A stretch of 24,690 nucleotides of DNA, taken from NCBI GenBank assembly GCA_902492505.1, contig CABULU010000026.1:1-24690 (forward strand), in the 5' to 3' direction. A model generated the notes under the pieces. That model made no database searches and was not told the origin of the DNA. It saw nothing but the letters and a program-made list of their open reading frames with translations. Below, piece by piece: positions 15,576 through 22,750 of the stretch; within the stretch, counting starts at the first letter, position 1, and each line of letters starts with the position of its first letter. Origin of the DNA: an uncultured Eubacteriales bacterium (GTDB lineage Bacteria > Bacillota > Clostridia > Oscillospirales > QAKW01). Position numbers and translations under genes: made by a program.

Positions 15576-16033
15576 GTGATGGCTCAAGCGTCGAATTTAC
15601 AAATATGGTTATGGTGACAGATCCTAAAACGGGGCTGATTGCCGTTATCGAGCGGGTGCGCTCATGGTGCGGGCTGGCCTTTCCCGGCGGGCATGTTGAG
15701 CGCGGAGAATCTTTTTATGATTCCGCCGTGAGAGAGGTATATGAGGAAACAGGGCTGACTGTGCGCAGGCTTGAAAGCTGCGGCATTATTCACTGGATAC
15801 ATGCAGATACCGGAGCCCGGTATATTGTTATGTGCTATAAAACCGACGATTTTTCGGGAAGTCTTAAGAGCAGGTGCGGCGAGGGCAGATTGCGGTGGAT
15901 GTCGAGAGAGGAGCTTGAAAGCACGCCGTCGGACAATGATTTTAAAAAATATCTTCCGCTTTTTTTCGGCAGCTGCTGCGAGGCGGTGGGACTTCACAAT
16001 GACTGTGAAAACCTTAATTTCAGATATATTTAA
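15572..16033 (+). CDS. NUDIX hydrolase (MutT-like)
   Basis: This 153-residue protein carries an intact Nudix box at 40-62: a Gly five residues before Glu, then REVYEETGL, matching GX5EX7REUXEEXGU. It should hydrolyse a nucleoside diphosphate linked to another moiety, releasing a monophosphate, with Mg2+ held by the Glu residues. The WCGLAFPGGHVE entry resembles 8-oxo-dGTPase/YjhB-type members, but specificity cannot be set by sequence. The ATG overlaps the stop of the lipid kinase by four bases; only a distant AAGGAC precedes it, so translation probably depends on coupling. aroQ follows after 12 bases. Confidence 0.9.
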   Translation: MSDGSSVEFTNMVMVTDPKTGLIAVIERVRSWCGLAFPGGHVERGESFYDSAVREVYEETGLTVRRLESCGIIHWIHADTGARYIVMCYKTDDFSGSLKSRCGEGRLRWMSREELESTPSDNDFKKYLPLFFGSCCEAVGLHNDCENLNFRYI

Positions 16034-16045
16034 AGGAGCGTAAAA

Positions 16046-16471
16046 ATGAAAAGAATACTTATCATAAACGGGCCTAATCTTAATATGCTCGGTTTACGGG
16101 AGCCGGAAATTTACGGTCGGGAATCCTATGAGGATTTAGTAAAATATATATCGGATTATTGCGAGGACAAGGCGTTGCCGGAATTTTATCAGTCAAATCA
16201 TGAGGGGAGCATCATTGATGAAATTCAAAAGGCGCGCGGTGTTTTTGACGGGATTATACTCAATGCCGGAGGATATACTCACACAAGCGTTGCTATTGCA
16301 GACGCTGTGAGCGCCGCCGGAGTGCCTACCGTGGAGGTTCATATTTCCGATATACAAAAGCGGGAGTCTTTTCGCCGTCATTCCTATCTTACCGCTGTAT
16401 GCAAAAGCACGATAATGGGTCACGGCTTTAAGGGCTACGCAATGGCAGTGGATTTTTTGACGCATATGTAA
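16046..16471 (+). CDS. aroQ: 3-dehydroquinate dehydratase, type II
   Basis: This 141-residue enzyme performs the third shikimate-pathway step, converting 3-dehydroquinate to 3-dehydroshikimate. Motifs are IINGPNLNMLGLREPEIYG (Arg18, Tyr23 catalytic), SNHEGSIIDEIQ, ILNAGGYTHTS (Asn73, His79), VEVHISD (His99) and an RESFRRHS segment with substrate-binding arginines, ending in the GHGFKGYAMAVDFL helix. Length matches the dodecameric type II enzyme (about 145). AAGGAG precedes the ATG. It is the last gene of the lipid kinase-NUDIX operon; no other aromatic amino acid gene is nearby, so the linkage is not functional. No clear terminator follows, and the next gene has its own promoter. Confidence 0.95.
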   Translation: MKRILIINGPNLNMLGLREPEIYGRESYEDLVKYISDYCEDKALPEFYQSNHEGSIIDEIQKARGVFDGIILNAGGYTHTSVAIADAVSAAGVPTVEVHISDIQKRESFRRHSYLTAVCKSTIMGHGFKGYAMAVDFLTHM

Positions 16472-16502
16472 GCTCTGTTTAATATACGTAGAATTATAAT
16501 TA

Positions 16503-16531
16503 TTGACTTTTATGTATAATCATATTATAAT
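16503..16531 (+). promoter_or_regulatory. Sigma-A promoter of the SLH surface protein gene
   Basis: TTGACT (16503-16508), a 17-bp spacer, then TATAAT (16526-16531). Transcription would start near 16538, leaving a leader of about 65 bases. A second TATAAT at 16515-16520 is too close to the -35 to pair with it. Confidence 0.75.
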
Positions 16532-16602
16532 TCATAAAGGAACAAAATTGAATATTCGGTATAATTTTATTGATTGACAGATCTCTTAGAGGAGGGATAA
16601 CT

Positions 16603-18768
16603 ATGTCCAAAATTAAAAGGATACTTTGTTTTGTTCTGTCCGCTTTGATGTTTTTAACTTCTGCACTGTCTGTGATTGTGCTTGCCGCGGATATTACGGA
16701 AATCGGAACAAAGGAACAGCTGCTTTCAGTTTCGGGTGCGGCAGACGGAGAGTATAAGCTTATCTCAGACATTGACCTTTCAGGTGTACAGACAGACGGG
16801 CCGCTGCTTGAGAGCTTTGGCGGTACTTTAAACGGGTGCGGATATGAAATATCGGGCTTAAATATAGAATCTGACTCCGAAGCCGGGCTTATCGGAGTTT
16901 TAACGGGTACTGTAAAGAATTTAAAAATCAGCGGTGATATTGAAATTATAAATAATGACGCCGTGCAGAGAGTATATGCAGGCGCTGTTGCCGCAAAGGG
17001 CAGCGGCAAGGTGCAAAATTGCTTTTTTGCAGTTAATATTACCGTAAATGCGTCGGGCAGGGTTTATGCCGGCGGCGCTTCGGGCTTATGTGACGGCATG
17101 ACGTTTGAGAGCTGTACCGCAGACGGCTCTGTAATCATAACGGGCGGAAAAAGCATTTATGCGGGCGGAATTGCCGGTGCGTACGGAGATATTTCCTACT
17201 GTGTAAATAACGGTGCGGTAAATGTGAACGCAGAGAATGCTGACATCGTGTATGCAGGCGGCATTGGCGCCTATGAATCTGATATTGAATTTTGCGTAAA
17301 CAATGGGAACCTAAATGCCGAAAGTACGTTTCAGGCATACGCGGGAGGAATCGCTGCGTTTTTAGGCGCGGAAAAGGTTACGTCTGTAACAAACAGTGAA
17401 AATAACGGTACTGTTGCAGCGGTTGTTAAAGGGCAAAGCGAGACTTTTGACAAGGAGCAGTCCCGCGCGGCTGCGGGCGGAATTGCGGGCTATACCGCAA
17501 ATACGGCGGCTGTATCGGATACAGTGGACGAAAACGCCTGTACGTCTGTTGTCTTTGACTGTAAAAACAGCGGTGCTGTTACGGCGTCGGCGCAGGACAG
17601 CGATGTTTCAGCGTACTCCGGCGGAATAGTCGGAGTTGTAAACGGGCTTGTATATAATACTTTAAATATAAACGATAAGGTTTCAGCTAAGGTCTGCGGT
17701 CCTGTTTTCGGCGCGTTAAATCCTTCCGGCAAGCTCAGGGGCAAGGTTAGAAACAGCTATTTTGCTCAAAGCGATGCGCAGTATTCACCTGTTATCGGGG
17801 CTGAGGGCAGCGTGGCTGACGCGGTTTCGCTGTCGGCAGAGCAAATGAAAATTGCTCAGTCTTTTAACGGCTTTGACTTTGACAGCGTGTGGGCATTAAG
17901 TGAGGGTGACAATTGTCCGCATGTTATAATTGAGGATAAACATGAGCATGCTTATATAGCGTCAGTAATTCCCGCAGAGTGTGAAAAGAATGAAAGCATA
18001 GTGTATTCATGTGCGCTTTGCGGAGACTCTTATACTGAGATTAAGGAAGGTACGGCAACCGGACATAAATGGGGAGAATTTATTTACAATAACGACGCCA
18101 CTGAGCAAGCAGACGGAACAAAGACCCGAAAGTGTGAATACTGCGGTAAGGAAGAAACCGTTACCGCAGAGGGTACCAGAATTGAGTGGGTAGACAGTTC
18201 AAAGAAGTTTACTGATGTGCAAGAGGGCAGATGGTACAAGGATTACATTGACTATGTTGCAACATACAGGCTGATGAACGGAATGTCAGAGACGACGTTT
18301 GAACCGAACGGCAAGCTGAACCGCGCTCAGTTTGTACAGATACTTGCCAACCTGAGCGGAGTTGATACCTCAAACCGTGAGGCAGAGACTGTTTTTGATG
18401 ACGTGCCGGCGAACAGATGGTACACACCTGCTGTTAAGTGGGCGTCGGAAAACGGCATCGTAGACGGTATGGAGCCGACCAAGTTTGAGCCTATGACAGA
18501 GATTCAGCGTCAGCAGATTTGTGTTATGGTTGTAAGATATGCAGATTATGCGGATATTACACTTGATGCAAAAGTTGATGAAATGGATTTTGCAGACGCA
18601 GATCGTATACAGAATTACGCTAAGGAAGCGGTGGTAATCTGTCAGAGAGCGGGCATTATCGACGGTATGGATGAAAACGGCAGTAAGATATTTGCGCCGC
18701 GTGACAGTGCAACGCGTTCACAGGTTGCTGCAATCATACAGAGATTTCATGAGAATTTTGCAAACTGA
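16603..18768 (+). CDS. Secreted GLUG-repeat surface protein with zinc-ribbon-like modules and three SLH domains
   Basis: The 721-residue protein starts at an ATG 8 bases after GAGGAGGG; an in-frame ATG at 16570 has no RBS and would spoil the signal peptide. Residues 1-30 are a signal peptide (SKIKR, long hydrophobic core, VLAA). Residues about 30-440 hold GLUG-like repeats, seen as recurring YAGGIAG and CVNNG motifs, which form a right-handed beta-solenoid. Residues about 450-520 hold two Cys-rich units (SCALCG near 468, CEYCG near 511) resembling the HKW...C..CG modules of clostridial surface proteins. Three SLH domains follow (starting near 536, 597, 662), each with the FxDV..xWY or related start, tethering the protein to pyruvylated secondary wall polymer. 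SLH3 is divergent at its start (DFADADRIQ). The role is probably adhesion or wall structure; no catalytic domain is visible. A strong bidirectional terminator follows. Confidence 0.9.
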   Translation: MSKIKRILCFVLSALMFLTSALSVIVLAADITEIGTKEQLLSVSGAADGEYKLISDIDLSGVQTDGPLLESFGGTLNGCGYEISGLNIESDSEAGLIGVLTGTVKNLKISGDIEIINNDAVQRVYAGAVAAKGSGKVQNCFFAVNITVNASGRVYAGGASGLCDGMTFESCTADGSVIITGGKSIYAGGIAGAYGDISYCVNNGAVNVNAENADIVYAGGIGAYESDIEFCVNNGNLNAESTFQAYAGGIAAFLGAEKVTSVTNSENNGTVAAVVKGQSETFDKEQSRAAAGGIAGYTANTAAVSDTVDENACTSVVFDCKNSGAVTASAQDSDVSAYSGGIVGVVNGLVYNTLNINDKVSAKVCGPVFGALNPSGKLRGKVRNSYFAQSDAQYSPVIGAEGSVADAVSLSAEQMKIAQSFNGFDFDSVWALSEGDNCPHVIIEDKHEHAYIASVIPAECEKNESIVYSCALCGDSYTEIKEGTATGHKWGEFIYNNDATEQADGTKTRKCEYCGKEETVTAEGTRIEWVDSSKKFTDVQEGRWYKDYIDYVATYRLMNGMSETTFEPNGKLNRAQFVQILANLSGVDTSNREAETVFDDVPANRWYTPAVKWASENGIVDGMEPTKFEPMTEIQRQQICVMVVRYADYADITLDAKVDEMDFADADRIQNYAKEAVVICQRAGIIDGMDENGSKIFAPRDSATRSQVAAIIQRFHENFAN

Positions 18769-18809
18769 TTTAGGCGGTTTTGCTTTCATTGTAAAAACAT
18801 TTTAAAATT

Positions 18810-18866
18810 AAAAAGCCTTTCTTTGGCACTTGCTTTAAATGTAGCTTGTACGAAGAAAGGCTTTTT
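18810..18866. terminator. Bidirectional terminator between the SLH gene and the zinc ABC operon
   Basis: Arms 18810-18823 (AAAAAGCCTTTCTT) and 18853-18866 (AAGAAAGGCTTTTT) pair over 14 bp around a 29-base loop. Both strands end in a T-run, so it serves the plus-strand SLH gene and the minus-strand permease gene ending at 18921. Confidence 0.8.
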
Positions 18867-18920
18867 TGTATTTGCTTTTCAATTTACGGGGAAATATCGG
18901 CCGATATAAAAAGGCGCCGG

Positions 18921-19760
18921 TCAAGCGCGTTTTAATATAAAGCCGCAGCAGCAGCATAGCAAAAATCCCGCAATATCGACTGCAACCACTGTTGAACCCA
19001 CAGGTGTGCCGGTGAGTACTGCGGTTAAAATGCCGGTAACAGCGCACAGTACGGAAAAAACAGCGGAAAAAATAATTACTGCGCGGTAGCTTTTAAAAAG
19101 CCGCATTGCTGACAGCGCAGGGAATATAATCAGTGCGGAGATTAAAAGCGAGCCGACAAGATTCATCGCCAGCACTATAATTACAGCAATTATCACAGCT
19201 AAAAACAAGTTGAAAACTCGGGTACGCACGCCTGCCGATTCCGCAAAATCACTGTCAAATGTGACTGAAAAAATTTTATTGTAAAAAAGCACAAACAGCA
19301 GTATCACAGCCGCAGAAAGAATTACACACAGCCAAACCTCGGCGGATGTGAGCGTTAGAATAGAAGCAGAGCCGAAAAGGGTACTGCATACGTCTCCGGA
19401 TAAATTTGATGAGACGGAAAAAATATTCATTACAAGATACCCCAGTGCAAGAGCGCCGACAGACAGCATCGCGATTGACGCGTCACCTCTGATTTTTGAT
19501 CTTTTGCCTGTACAAAGTACTGCGACGGCACATATAATCGTTACCGGCATGACGACAAGCATACTGTTGGAAACACTCAAAACTCCGGCTATCGCCAAAC
19601 CAAAGAACGCAACGTGCGAAAGCCCGTCACCGATAAACGAAAATCGGCGCAGTACAAGAGTCACTCCGAAAATCGAAGAGCAAAGCGCAGTTAAAGCACC
19701 TGCTATCAGCGCATATGTCACAAACGGAAATTGAAAATAGTATAATAACTTATCAAGCAT
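18921..19760 (-). CDS. Metal ABC transporter permease, ZnuB/MntC-type (ABC-3 family)
   Basis: This 279-residue protein has about eight hydrophobic membrane segments and the ABC-3 signature: ALIAGALTALCSSIFGVTLVLRR at the start, GDGLSHVAFFGLA (the ATPase-coupling helix) and later NLVGSLLISALIIFPA. These are characteristic of zinc or manganese uptake permeases. Start ATG 19760 follows GGAGG inside the ATPase gene's end; the ATPase stop lies one base before it, so the two are translationally coupled. A longer in-frame reading to 19877 runs into the ATPase coding sequence and is rejected. It ends in an unusual CCCCC run near the C-terminus (LLCCCCGFIL), which may be lipid-facing. It is the last gene of the three-gene operon, before the bidirectional terminator. 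Confidence 0.92.
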   Translation of the reverse strand: MLDKLLYYFQFPFVTYALIAGALTALCSSIFGVTLVLRRFSFIGDGLSHVAFFGLAIAGVLSVSNSMLVVMPVTIICAVAVLCTGKRSKIRGDASIAMLSVGALALGYLVMNIFSVSSNLSGDVCSTLFGSASILTLTSAEVWLCVILSAAVILLFVLFYNKIFSVTFDSDFAESAGVRTRVFNLFLAVIIAVIIVLAMNLVGSLLISALIIFPALSAMRLFKSYRAVIIFSAVFSVLCAVTGILTAVLTGTPVGSTVVAVDIAGFLLCCCCGFILKRA

Positions 19761-19761
19761 A

Positions 19762-20436
19762 TCAAAATCCTCCGTTTTCAGAAAACGACCGATAGTATTC
19801 ATCTCTGCTGCCGAAAAAAACAGTGTCGCCGACATGCAGGATGCTGCTCGCATTTTCAGAGACGGATTGCATGTCATGAGAAATCATAATAACAGTCATG
19901 CCGCCGCGGTTAAGCTCTTTTATTATTTTGTACATTTCTTTTGCAGCTGTCGGGTCGAGCCCGGAAACAGGTTCGTCCAATAGAATTATATCATTTGCGG
20001 CGCACAGCGCGCGCGCGAGCAGTACGCGCTGCTGCTGCCCTCCCGATAATTCCCGGTAGCATTTGTTTTGAAGGGATAACACTCCGGTGCGGTTCATGTT
20101 AAATTCCGCTTTGCGTTTGTCTGCCTTGCTCAAAAACATTTTACCCGCACAGCCTGACAAAACGATTTCTTTAGCTGTTGCGGGGAAATCGCGCTGAACG
20201 GACGTTTGCTGCGGAAGATATCCGACGCCGGAATGCACCCGACCGTTACCGAAAACAATTTTTCCCGAAACAGGAGGCAGGAGTCCGAGAAGGGTTTTCA
20301 TAAAGGTTGTTTTTCCCGAACCGTTGTTCCCTACAATACATAGGTATTCGCCGCTGCCGATTTCAAAGTCAAAAGGTCCGGCTACCGTTTTACCGTCGTA
20401 TCCGACAAACAGATTTTCACATTTCAGACTAATCAT
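19762..20436 (-). CDS. Metal ABC transporter ATPase, ZnuC-type
   Basis: This 224-residue cytoplasmic ATPase powers the uptake system. Visible motifs are Walker A GNNGSGKT (36-43), Q-loop LPQQ (74-77), signature LSGGQ (130-134), Walker B IILLDEP (150-156) and switch His187 in MISHDM. The length and QRDFPATAKEIVLSG region match the zinc/manganese/iron-chelate subgroup (ZnuC/MntB). Its ATG overlaps the end of the substrate-binding protein gene by four bases, and it abuts the permease start. All catalytic residues are present, so it is probably functional. Confidence 0.95.
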   Translation of the reverse strand: MISLKCENLFVGYDGKTVAGPFDFEIGSGEYLCIVGNNGSGKTTFMKTLLGLLPPVSGKIVFGNGRVHSGVGYLPQQTSVQRDFPATAKEIVLSGCAGKMFLSKADKRKAEFNMNRTGVLSLQNKCYRELSGGQQQRVLLARALCAANDIILLDEPVSGLDPTAAKEMYKIIKELNRGGMTVIMISHDMQSVSENASSILHVGDTVFFGSRDEYYRSFSENGGF

Positions 20437-21425
20437 TTGCTATCCCCGCTCAGCGCTGTCTTTATTGTTTCAAGGTTCTTCTCCATGACTGAAATGTACC
20501 GTTTTCCAGAGTCATAGTCTTTTTTACCGCACGACTGCATTGAATCAAGAGTAAGTATTTGCACGTTTTTACGCTTTGTGTTCTTTAGCACGGTTTTCGC
20601 GATTGAGGATTGAGAGTTGTCTATTGTCATTATATAATTCAGCTGTAAGCTGTCCACTTTTCCGGCAAGAAAGATGACTGTATCAAAGCTCGTCTCCGTT
20701 TCGGTTGAGCAGCCCGGAAAGGCGGCAAAGCACTCTATTTTATAGTCGTTCACAAGGTATCGGAAAGGAAAGCGGTCTGCAAATATAAGAGTGTTCTTTT
20801 CCGATTGTTTTACCGTGCTCTCAAATCTTGCGTCAATATCCCGGAGGTTTTCGGTATAGAGCTTAAGATTTTCCCTGTAAGTATCGGCGTTATTCGGGTC
20901 AAGCTCAATCAAAGCCGATGCGATGGCGTCGCAGAAAACTATTGCATTTTTGAGCGAGAGCCAGGCGTGCTCGTCCGTTTCGGATTCAATGCCGCCTAAG
21001 ACATTATCGTGCCCATGGTCGGTATGATCTGTTTTCAGGGCGTTTGTACCGAGCAGCTGAAGAAAATTTACGGCTTTGGTTTTTGCGTTTTCTTTCAGTG
21101 CTTCATCTATCCATTTTTCGGATACTCCGCCTGTGCGCACTATCATGTCACAGGATGAAATGTTTACAATGTCCTGTGCCGTTGCCTGATAACTGTGCAG
21201 ATCCGCCCCGCTGTCAGGCAGCATTATTATATTAAGGCTATGCGCGCTGCTGTTTTTTGCATCGCCGGCTTGTGTGATACCTGCGATTTCACAGGTCCAG
21301 TCGTAGGCGGCAAACGAAGTGCATATTATGCTTAGCTGTCCGTTGTCGGCATGATTTGCAGAGCATCCGCCGAGCATAGTCATAATTATAAATATCGGCA
21401 TAAGTATTGCCGCAATTTTTTTCAT
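20433..21425 (-). CDS. Metal ABC transporter substrate-binding lipoprotein, ZnuA-type variant
   Basis: This 330-residue lipoprotein binds zinc or a similar ion outside the membrane. It has a lipoprotein signal peptide ending in LGGC, the metal-site region DLHSYQ, a short His-rich loop (DHTDHGHD), DEHAWLS, then FADRFPFRYLV in place of the HxAFxY block of classic ZnuA/AdcA, and a final LDSMQSC. The third metal His of the classic site is therefore not seen at its usual position, while the His-rich loop and an AAFPGCSTE segment remain. I recall this ADRFPFRY form as common in clostridial homologues, so it is a subfamily feature rather than damage. Start ATG 21425 follows AAGGTGG; a GTG at 21434 lies inside that Shine-Dalgarno. 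It is the first gene of the operon, controlled by the inverted repeat upstream. Confidence 0.9.
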   Translation of the reverse strand: MKKIAAILMPIFIIMTMLGGCSANHADNGQLSIICTSFAAYDWTCEIAGITQAGDAKNSSAHSLNIIMLPDSGADLHSYQATAQDIVNISSCDMIVRTGGVSEKWIDEALKENAKTKAVNFLQLLGTNALKTDHTDHGHDNVLGGIESETDEHAWLSLKNAIVFCDAIASALIELDPNNADTYRENLKLYTENLRDIDARFESTVKQSEKNTLIFADRFPFRYLVNDYKIECFAAFPGCSTETETSFDTVIFLAGKVDSLQLNYIMTIDNSQSSIAKTVLKNTKRKNVQILTLDSMQSCGKKDYDSGKRYISVMEKNLETIKTALSGDSK

Positions 21426-21440
21426 GTACTCCACCTTCTG

Positions 21441-21473
21441 ATGCTAATTTGCGATTTATTCGCAAATTAGCAT
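21441..21473. promoter_or_regulatory. Inverted-repeat operator over the zinc ABC operon promoter
   Basis: A perfect 14-bp inverted repeat (left arm 21441-21454, right arm 21460-21473, five-base centre) contains TAATTTGCGA and its complement TCGCAAATTA. It overlaps the -10 box and the predicted start site of the operon, the classic place for a repressor. A Fur-family zinc regulator (Zur) is the natural candidate given the operon, though the sequence is not the textbook Zur or AdcR box; other repressors are possible. Confidence 0.7.
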
Positions 21474-21497
21474 AACATATCGAAAAGTAAATGTCAA
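21469..21497 (-). promoter_or_regulatory. Promoter of the zinc ABC operon
   Basis: On the minus strand a perfect TTGACA (21492-21497), a 17-bp spacer, then TATGCT (21469-21474), which lies in the inverted repeat. A strong -35 with a weaker, repressor-covered -10 fits a tightly controlled uptake operon. Confidence 0.75.
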
Positions 21498-21524
21498 TAC
21501 GCCTATTGTATTCTGACGGCAAAA

Positions 21525-21553
21525 ACGGCGCGTGTTAAAAATACACGCGCCGT
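21525..21553 (-). terminator. Rho-independent terminator after the zinc-ribbon gene
   Basis: ACGGCGCGTGT (21525-21535) and ACACGCGCCGT (21543-21553) form an 11-bp GC-rich stem with a seven-base loop; on the minus RNA it is followed by UUUUU. It lies just past the zinc-ribbon stop and separates it from the zinc operon promoter. Confidence 0.88.
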
Positions 21554-21574
21554 TAAGGACTACAACAGTATAAA

Positions 21575-21853
21575 TTATGCCTGTTCTTTTAATTTAGCGT
21601 AACAATCGCTGCAGTATACAGGTCTGTCTTCAGTGGGCTTAAAGGGAACCTTTGCCTCCTTGCCGCATTCTGCGCAGACTGCATCGTAAAGAACGCGCTG
21701 ACCTTTAATAGCGGCCTTTTTCGCATCTCTGCAAGCTTTGCATCTCTGAGGCTCGTTCTGAAAGCCCTTTTCTGCATAAAATTCCTGCTCACCTGCCGTG
21801 AAGACGAACTCCTGACCGCAGTCCTTGCAAATAATTTTTTTGTCCTCGTACAT
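21575..21853 (-). CDS. Double zinc-ribbon protein (zf-Tbcl-like), function unknown
   Basis: A 92-residue cytoplasmic protein with two zinc-binding units. The first has ICKDCGQ (9-14) paired with RCKACRD; the second has VCAECGKEAKVPF paired with VYCSDCYAK, giving eight cysteines in four CxxC pairs. This matches the short 'probable zinc-ribbon' proteins widespread in Clostridia, whose role (nucleic-acid or protein binding) is unknown. The basic linker AKKAAIKGQR between the units fits nucleic-acid contact. GAGAGG precedes the ATG. It follows the SigH-like gene by 100 bases on the same strand, with the tRNA-like element between. It is probably co-transcribed with that gene, as I see no convincing own promoter. 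Confidence 0.85.
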   Translation of the reverse strand: MYEDKKIICKDCGQEFVFTAGEQEFYAEKGFQNEPQRCKACRDAKKAAIKGQRVLYDAVCAECGKEAKVPFKPTEDRPVYCSDCYAKLKEQA

Positions 21854-21888
21854 TTGCGTTTACCTCTCTTGTGGTATAAAAATATTTT

Positions 21889-21953
21889 TACCCTAAACGG
21901 AATTGAACCGTTCCCTCTGTATACCAGCGCTCCGCCACTTAGCTTTACGGGCA
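21889..21953 (-). ncRNA. tRNA-like element, degenerate or mini-tRNA without a normal anticodon arm
   Basis: On the minus strand a T-arm of exact tRNA geometry is present (AACGG, seven-base loop TTCAATT, CCGTT at 21896-21912) followed by exactly seven bases to an acceptor-like end (TAGGGTA). At the 5' side TGCCC pairs with GGGTA (with one G-U pair), and AGCTAAGTGGCGGAGC resembles a D-arm with the conserved GG. But only about 16 bases lie between D- and T-arms, too few for an anticodon arm, and acceptor pairs 6-7 fail. The element starts right after the stop of the SigH-like gene. It could be a tRNA remnant, a tRNA mimic or a fortuitous structure. Confidence 0.4.
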
Positions 21954-22499
21954 TTATACAAGTTTGCTGCGTATCCGGGCAATAGCGTTGTCAACCGATT
22001 TTACGCTTCTTCCGGTACGCGCGGCTATTTCTCTGTAAGATAAGCCGTCAACATAAAGATTTAAAACACGCTTTTCATAGTCCGAAAGCTTTACATCTAT
22101 TGCCGAATAAACGGCAAGCAACTGTTCCCGTATAAGAAATCTCTTTTCGGGGTCAACGCTGCCAACCGCGTCGACATTGTCAAAGCCGACCGCTGTGTTG
22201 AGAGGTGAATGCTTTTTACGATTTGCCTCTTTAATTGCGTCTATTATTCTGCTGTGGATACAAACCTTTGCAAATTTAACAAAATCGCTGTTTTTTGTAC
22301 TGTCAAATTTCTTAACGGCGTCATAAAAGGCAATAAGACCTATCTGATACAAATCTTCGCTGTCGCCGCCGTAAAGAAAATATGAGCGGGTAATGCCGTT
22401 TATAATCGGCGAAAACTGCTCTGTGAGATAACAGACCGCATTTTCATCGCCCGCTGCCGCTTTTTCTATGATTGAAATATCGTTTATAAGGTCTGACAA
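21954..22499 (-). CDS. RNA polymerase sigma factor, SigH/Spo0H-like
   Basis: A 181-residue sigma-70-family protein, shorter than Bacillus SigH (about 218) but lacking no core region. Region 2 carries GDSEDLYQIGLIAFYDAV (the core-binding and -10 part) and KFAKVCIHSRIIDAIKEANR, closely resembling SigH. The SPLN segment that follows is also typical of Spo0H. Region 4 has an HTH, with LSYREIAARTGRSVKSVDNAIARIRSKL at the C-terminus. SigH drives early sporulation and stationary-phase genes, which fits the dipicolinate genes nearby. The start is a TTG at 22499 with AAAGGA eight bases upstream; no other early start exists. The promoter upstream is near-consensus. Another sporulation or stress sigma is possible, so I give no symbol. 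Confidence 0.85.
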   Translation of the reverse strand: MSDLINDISIIEKAAAGDENAVCYLTEQFSPIINGITRSYFLYGGDSEDLYQIGLIAFYDAVKKFDSTKNSDFVKFAKVCIHSRIIDAIKEANRKKHSPLNTAVGFDNVDAVGSVDPEKRFLIREQLLAVYSAIDVKLSDYEKRVLNLYVDGLSYREIAARTGRSVKSVDNAIARIRSKLV

Positions 22500-22538
22500 A
22501 AAATGCTTCCTTTAATAATTATAGTTATACTCATAGTT

Positions 22539-22567
22539 ATTTTACCCTGTTTATGTGTCAATGTCAA
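22539..22567 (-). promoter_or_regulatory. Promoter of the SigH-like gene
   Basis: On the minus strand TTGACA (22562-22567), a 17-bp spacer, then TAAAAT (22539-22544), about 40 bases before the TTG start. A second TTGACA overlaps within the spacer. No Spo0A box (TTTGTCGAA-like) is evident to me. Confidence 0.75.
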
Positions 22568-22677
22568 GAAAAACTTTTAATTTATTTTAAAAATTCAAAT
22601 TAGCTTAATTGTGAGTACAAAAGAGATGCTCCAAGGCATAAAAAGTGAGTAAAAAACCAACTATTTTCAAAAAACAC

Positions 22678-22706
22678 TTGATTTTAAGGAAATTTAATGT
22701 TAGAAT
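22678..22706 (+). promoter_or_regulatory. Promoter of rpsT
   Basis: TTGATT (22678-22683), a 17-bp spacer, then TAGAAT (22701-22706), followed by a leader of about 38 bases ending in AAAGGAGGTG. The region 22568-22677 between the two divergent promoters is AT-rich and I see nothing in it. Confidence 0.7.
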
Positions 22707-22750
22707 GATAACTGCTATTTTAAAAAGTCAAAATAAAGGAGGTGCCGGGC

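Noticed and set aside
18894..18907. Palindrome ATATCGGCCGATAT past the permease stop
   Set aside because: It is a 14-base self-complementary sequence without a loop or U-run. The real terminator lies further on at 18810-18866, and no regulatory context is evident.
21889..21953. A functional tRNA gene
   Set aside because: There is no room for an anticodon stem-loop and the acceptor stem has two mismatches, so it is reported only as tRNA-like.
21589..21954. Minus-strand 121-codon frame overlapping the zinc-ribbon gene
   Set aside because: It is a different frame through the zinc-ribbon gene and the tRNA-like element; the cysteine pairs are in the 92-codon frame.
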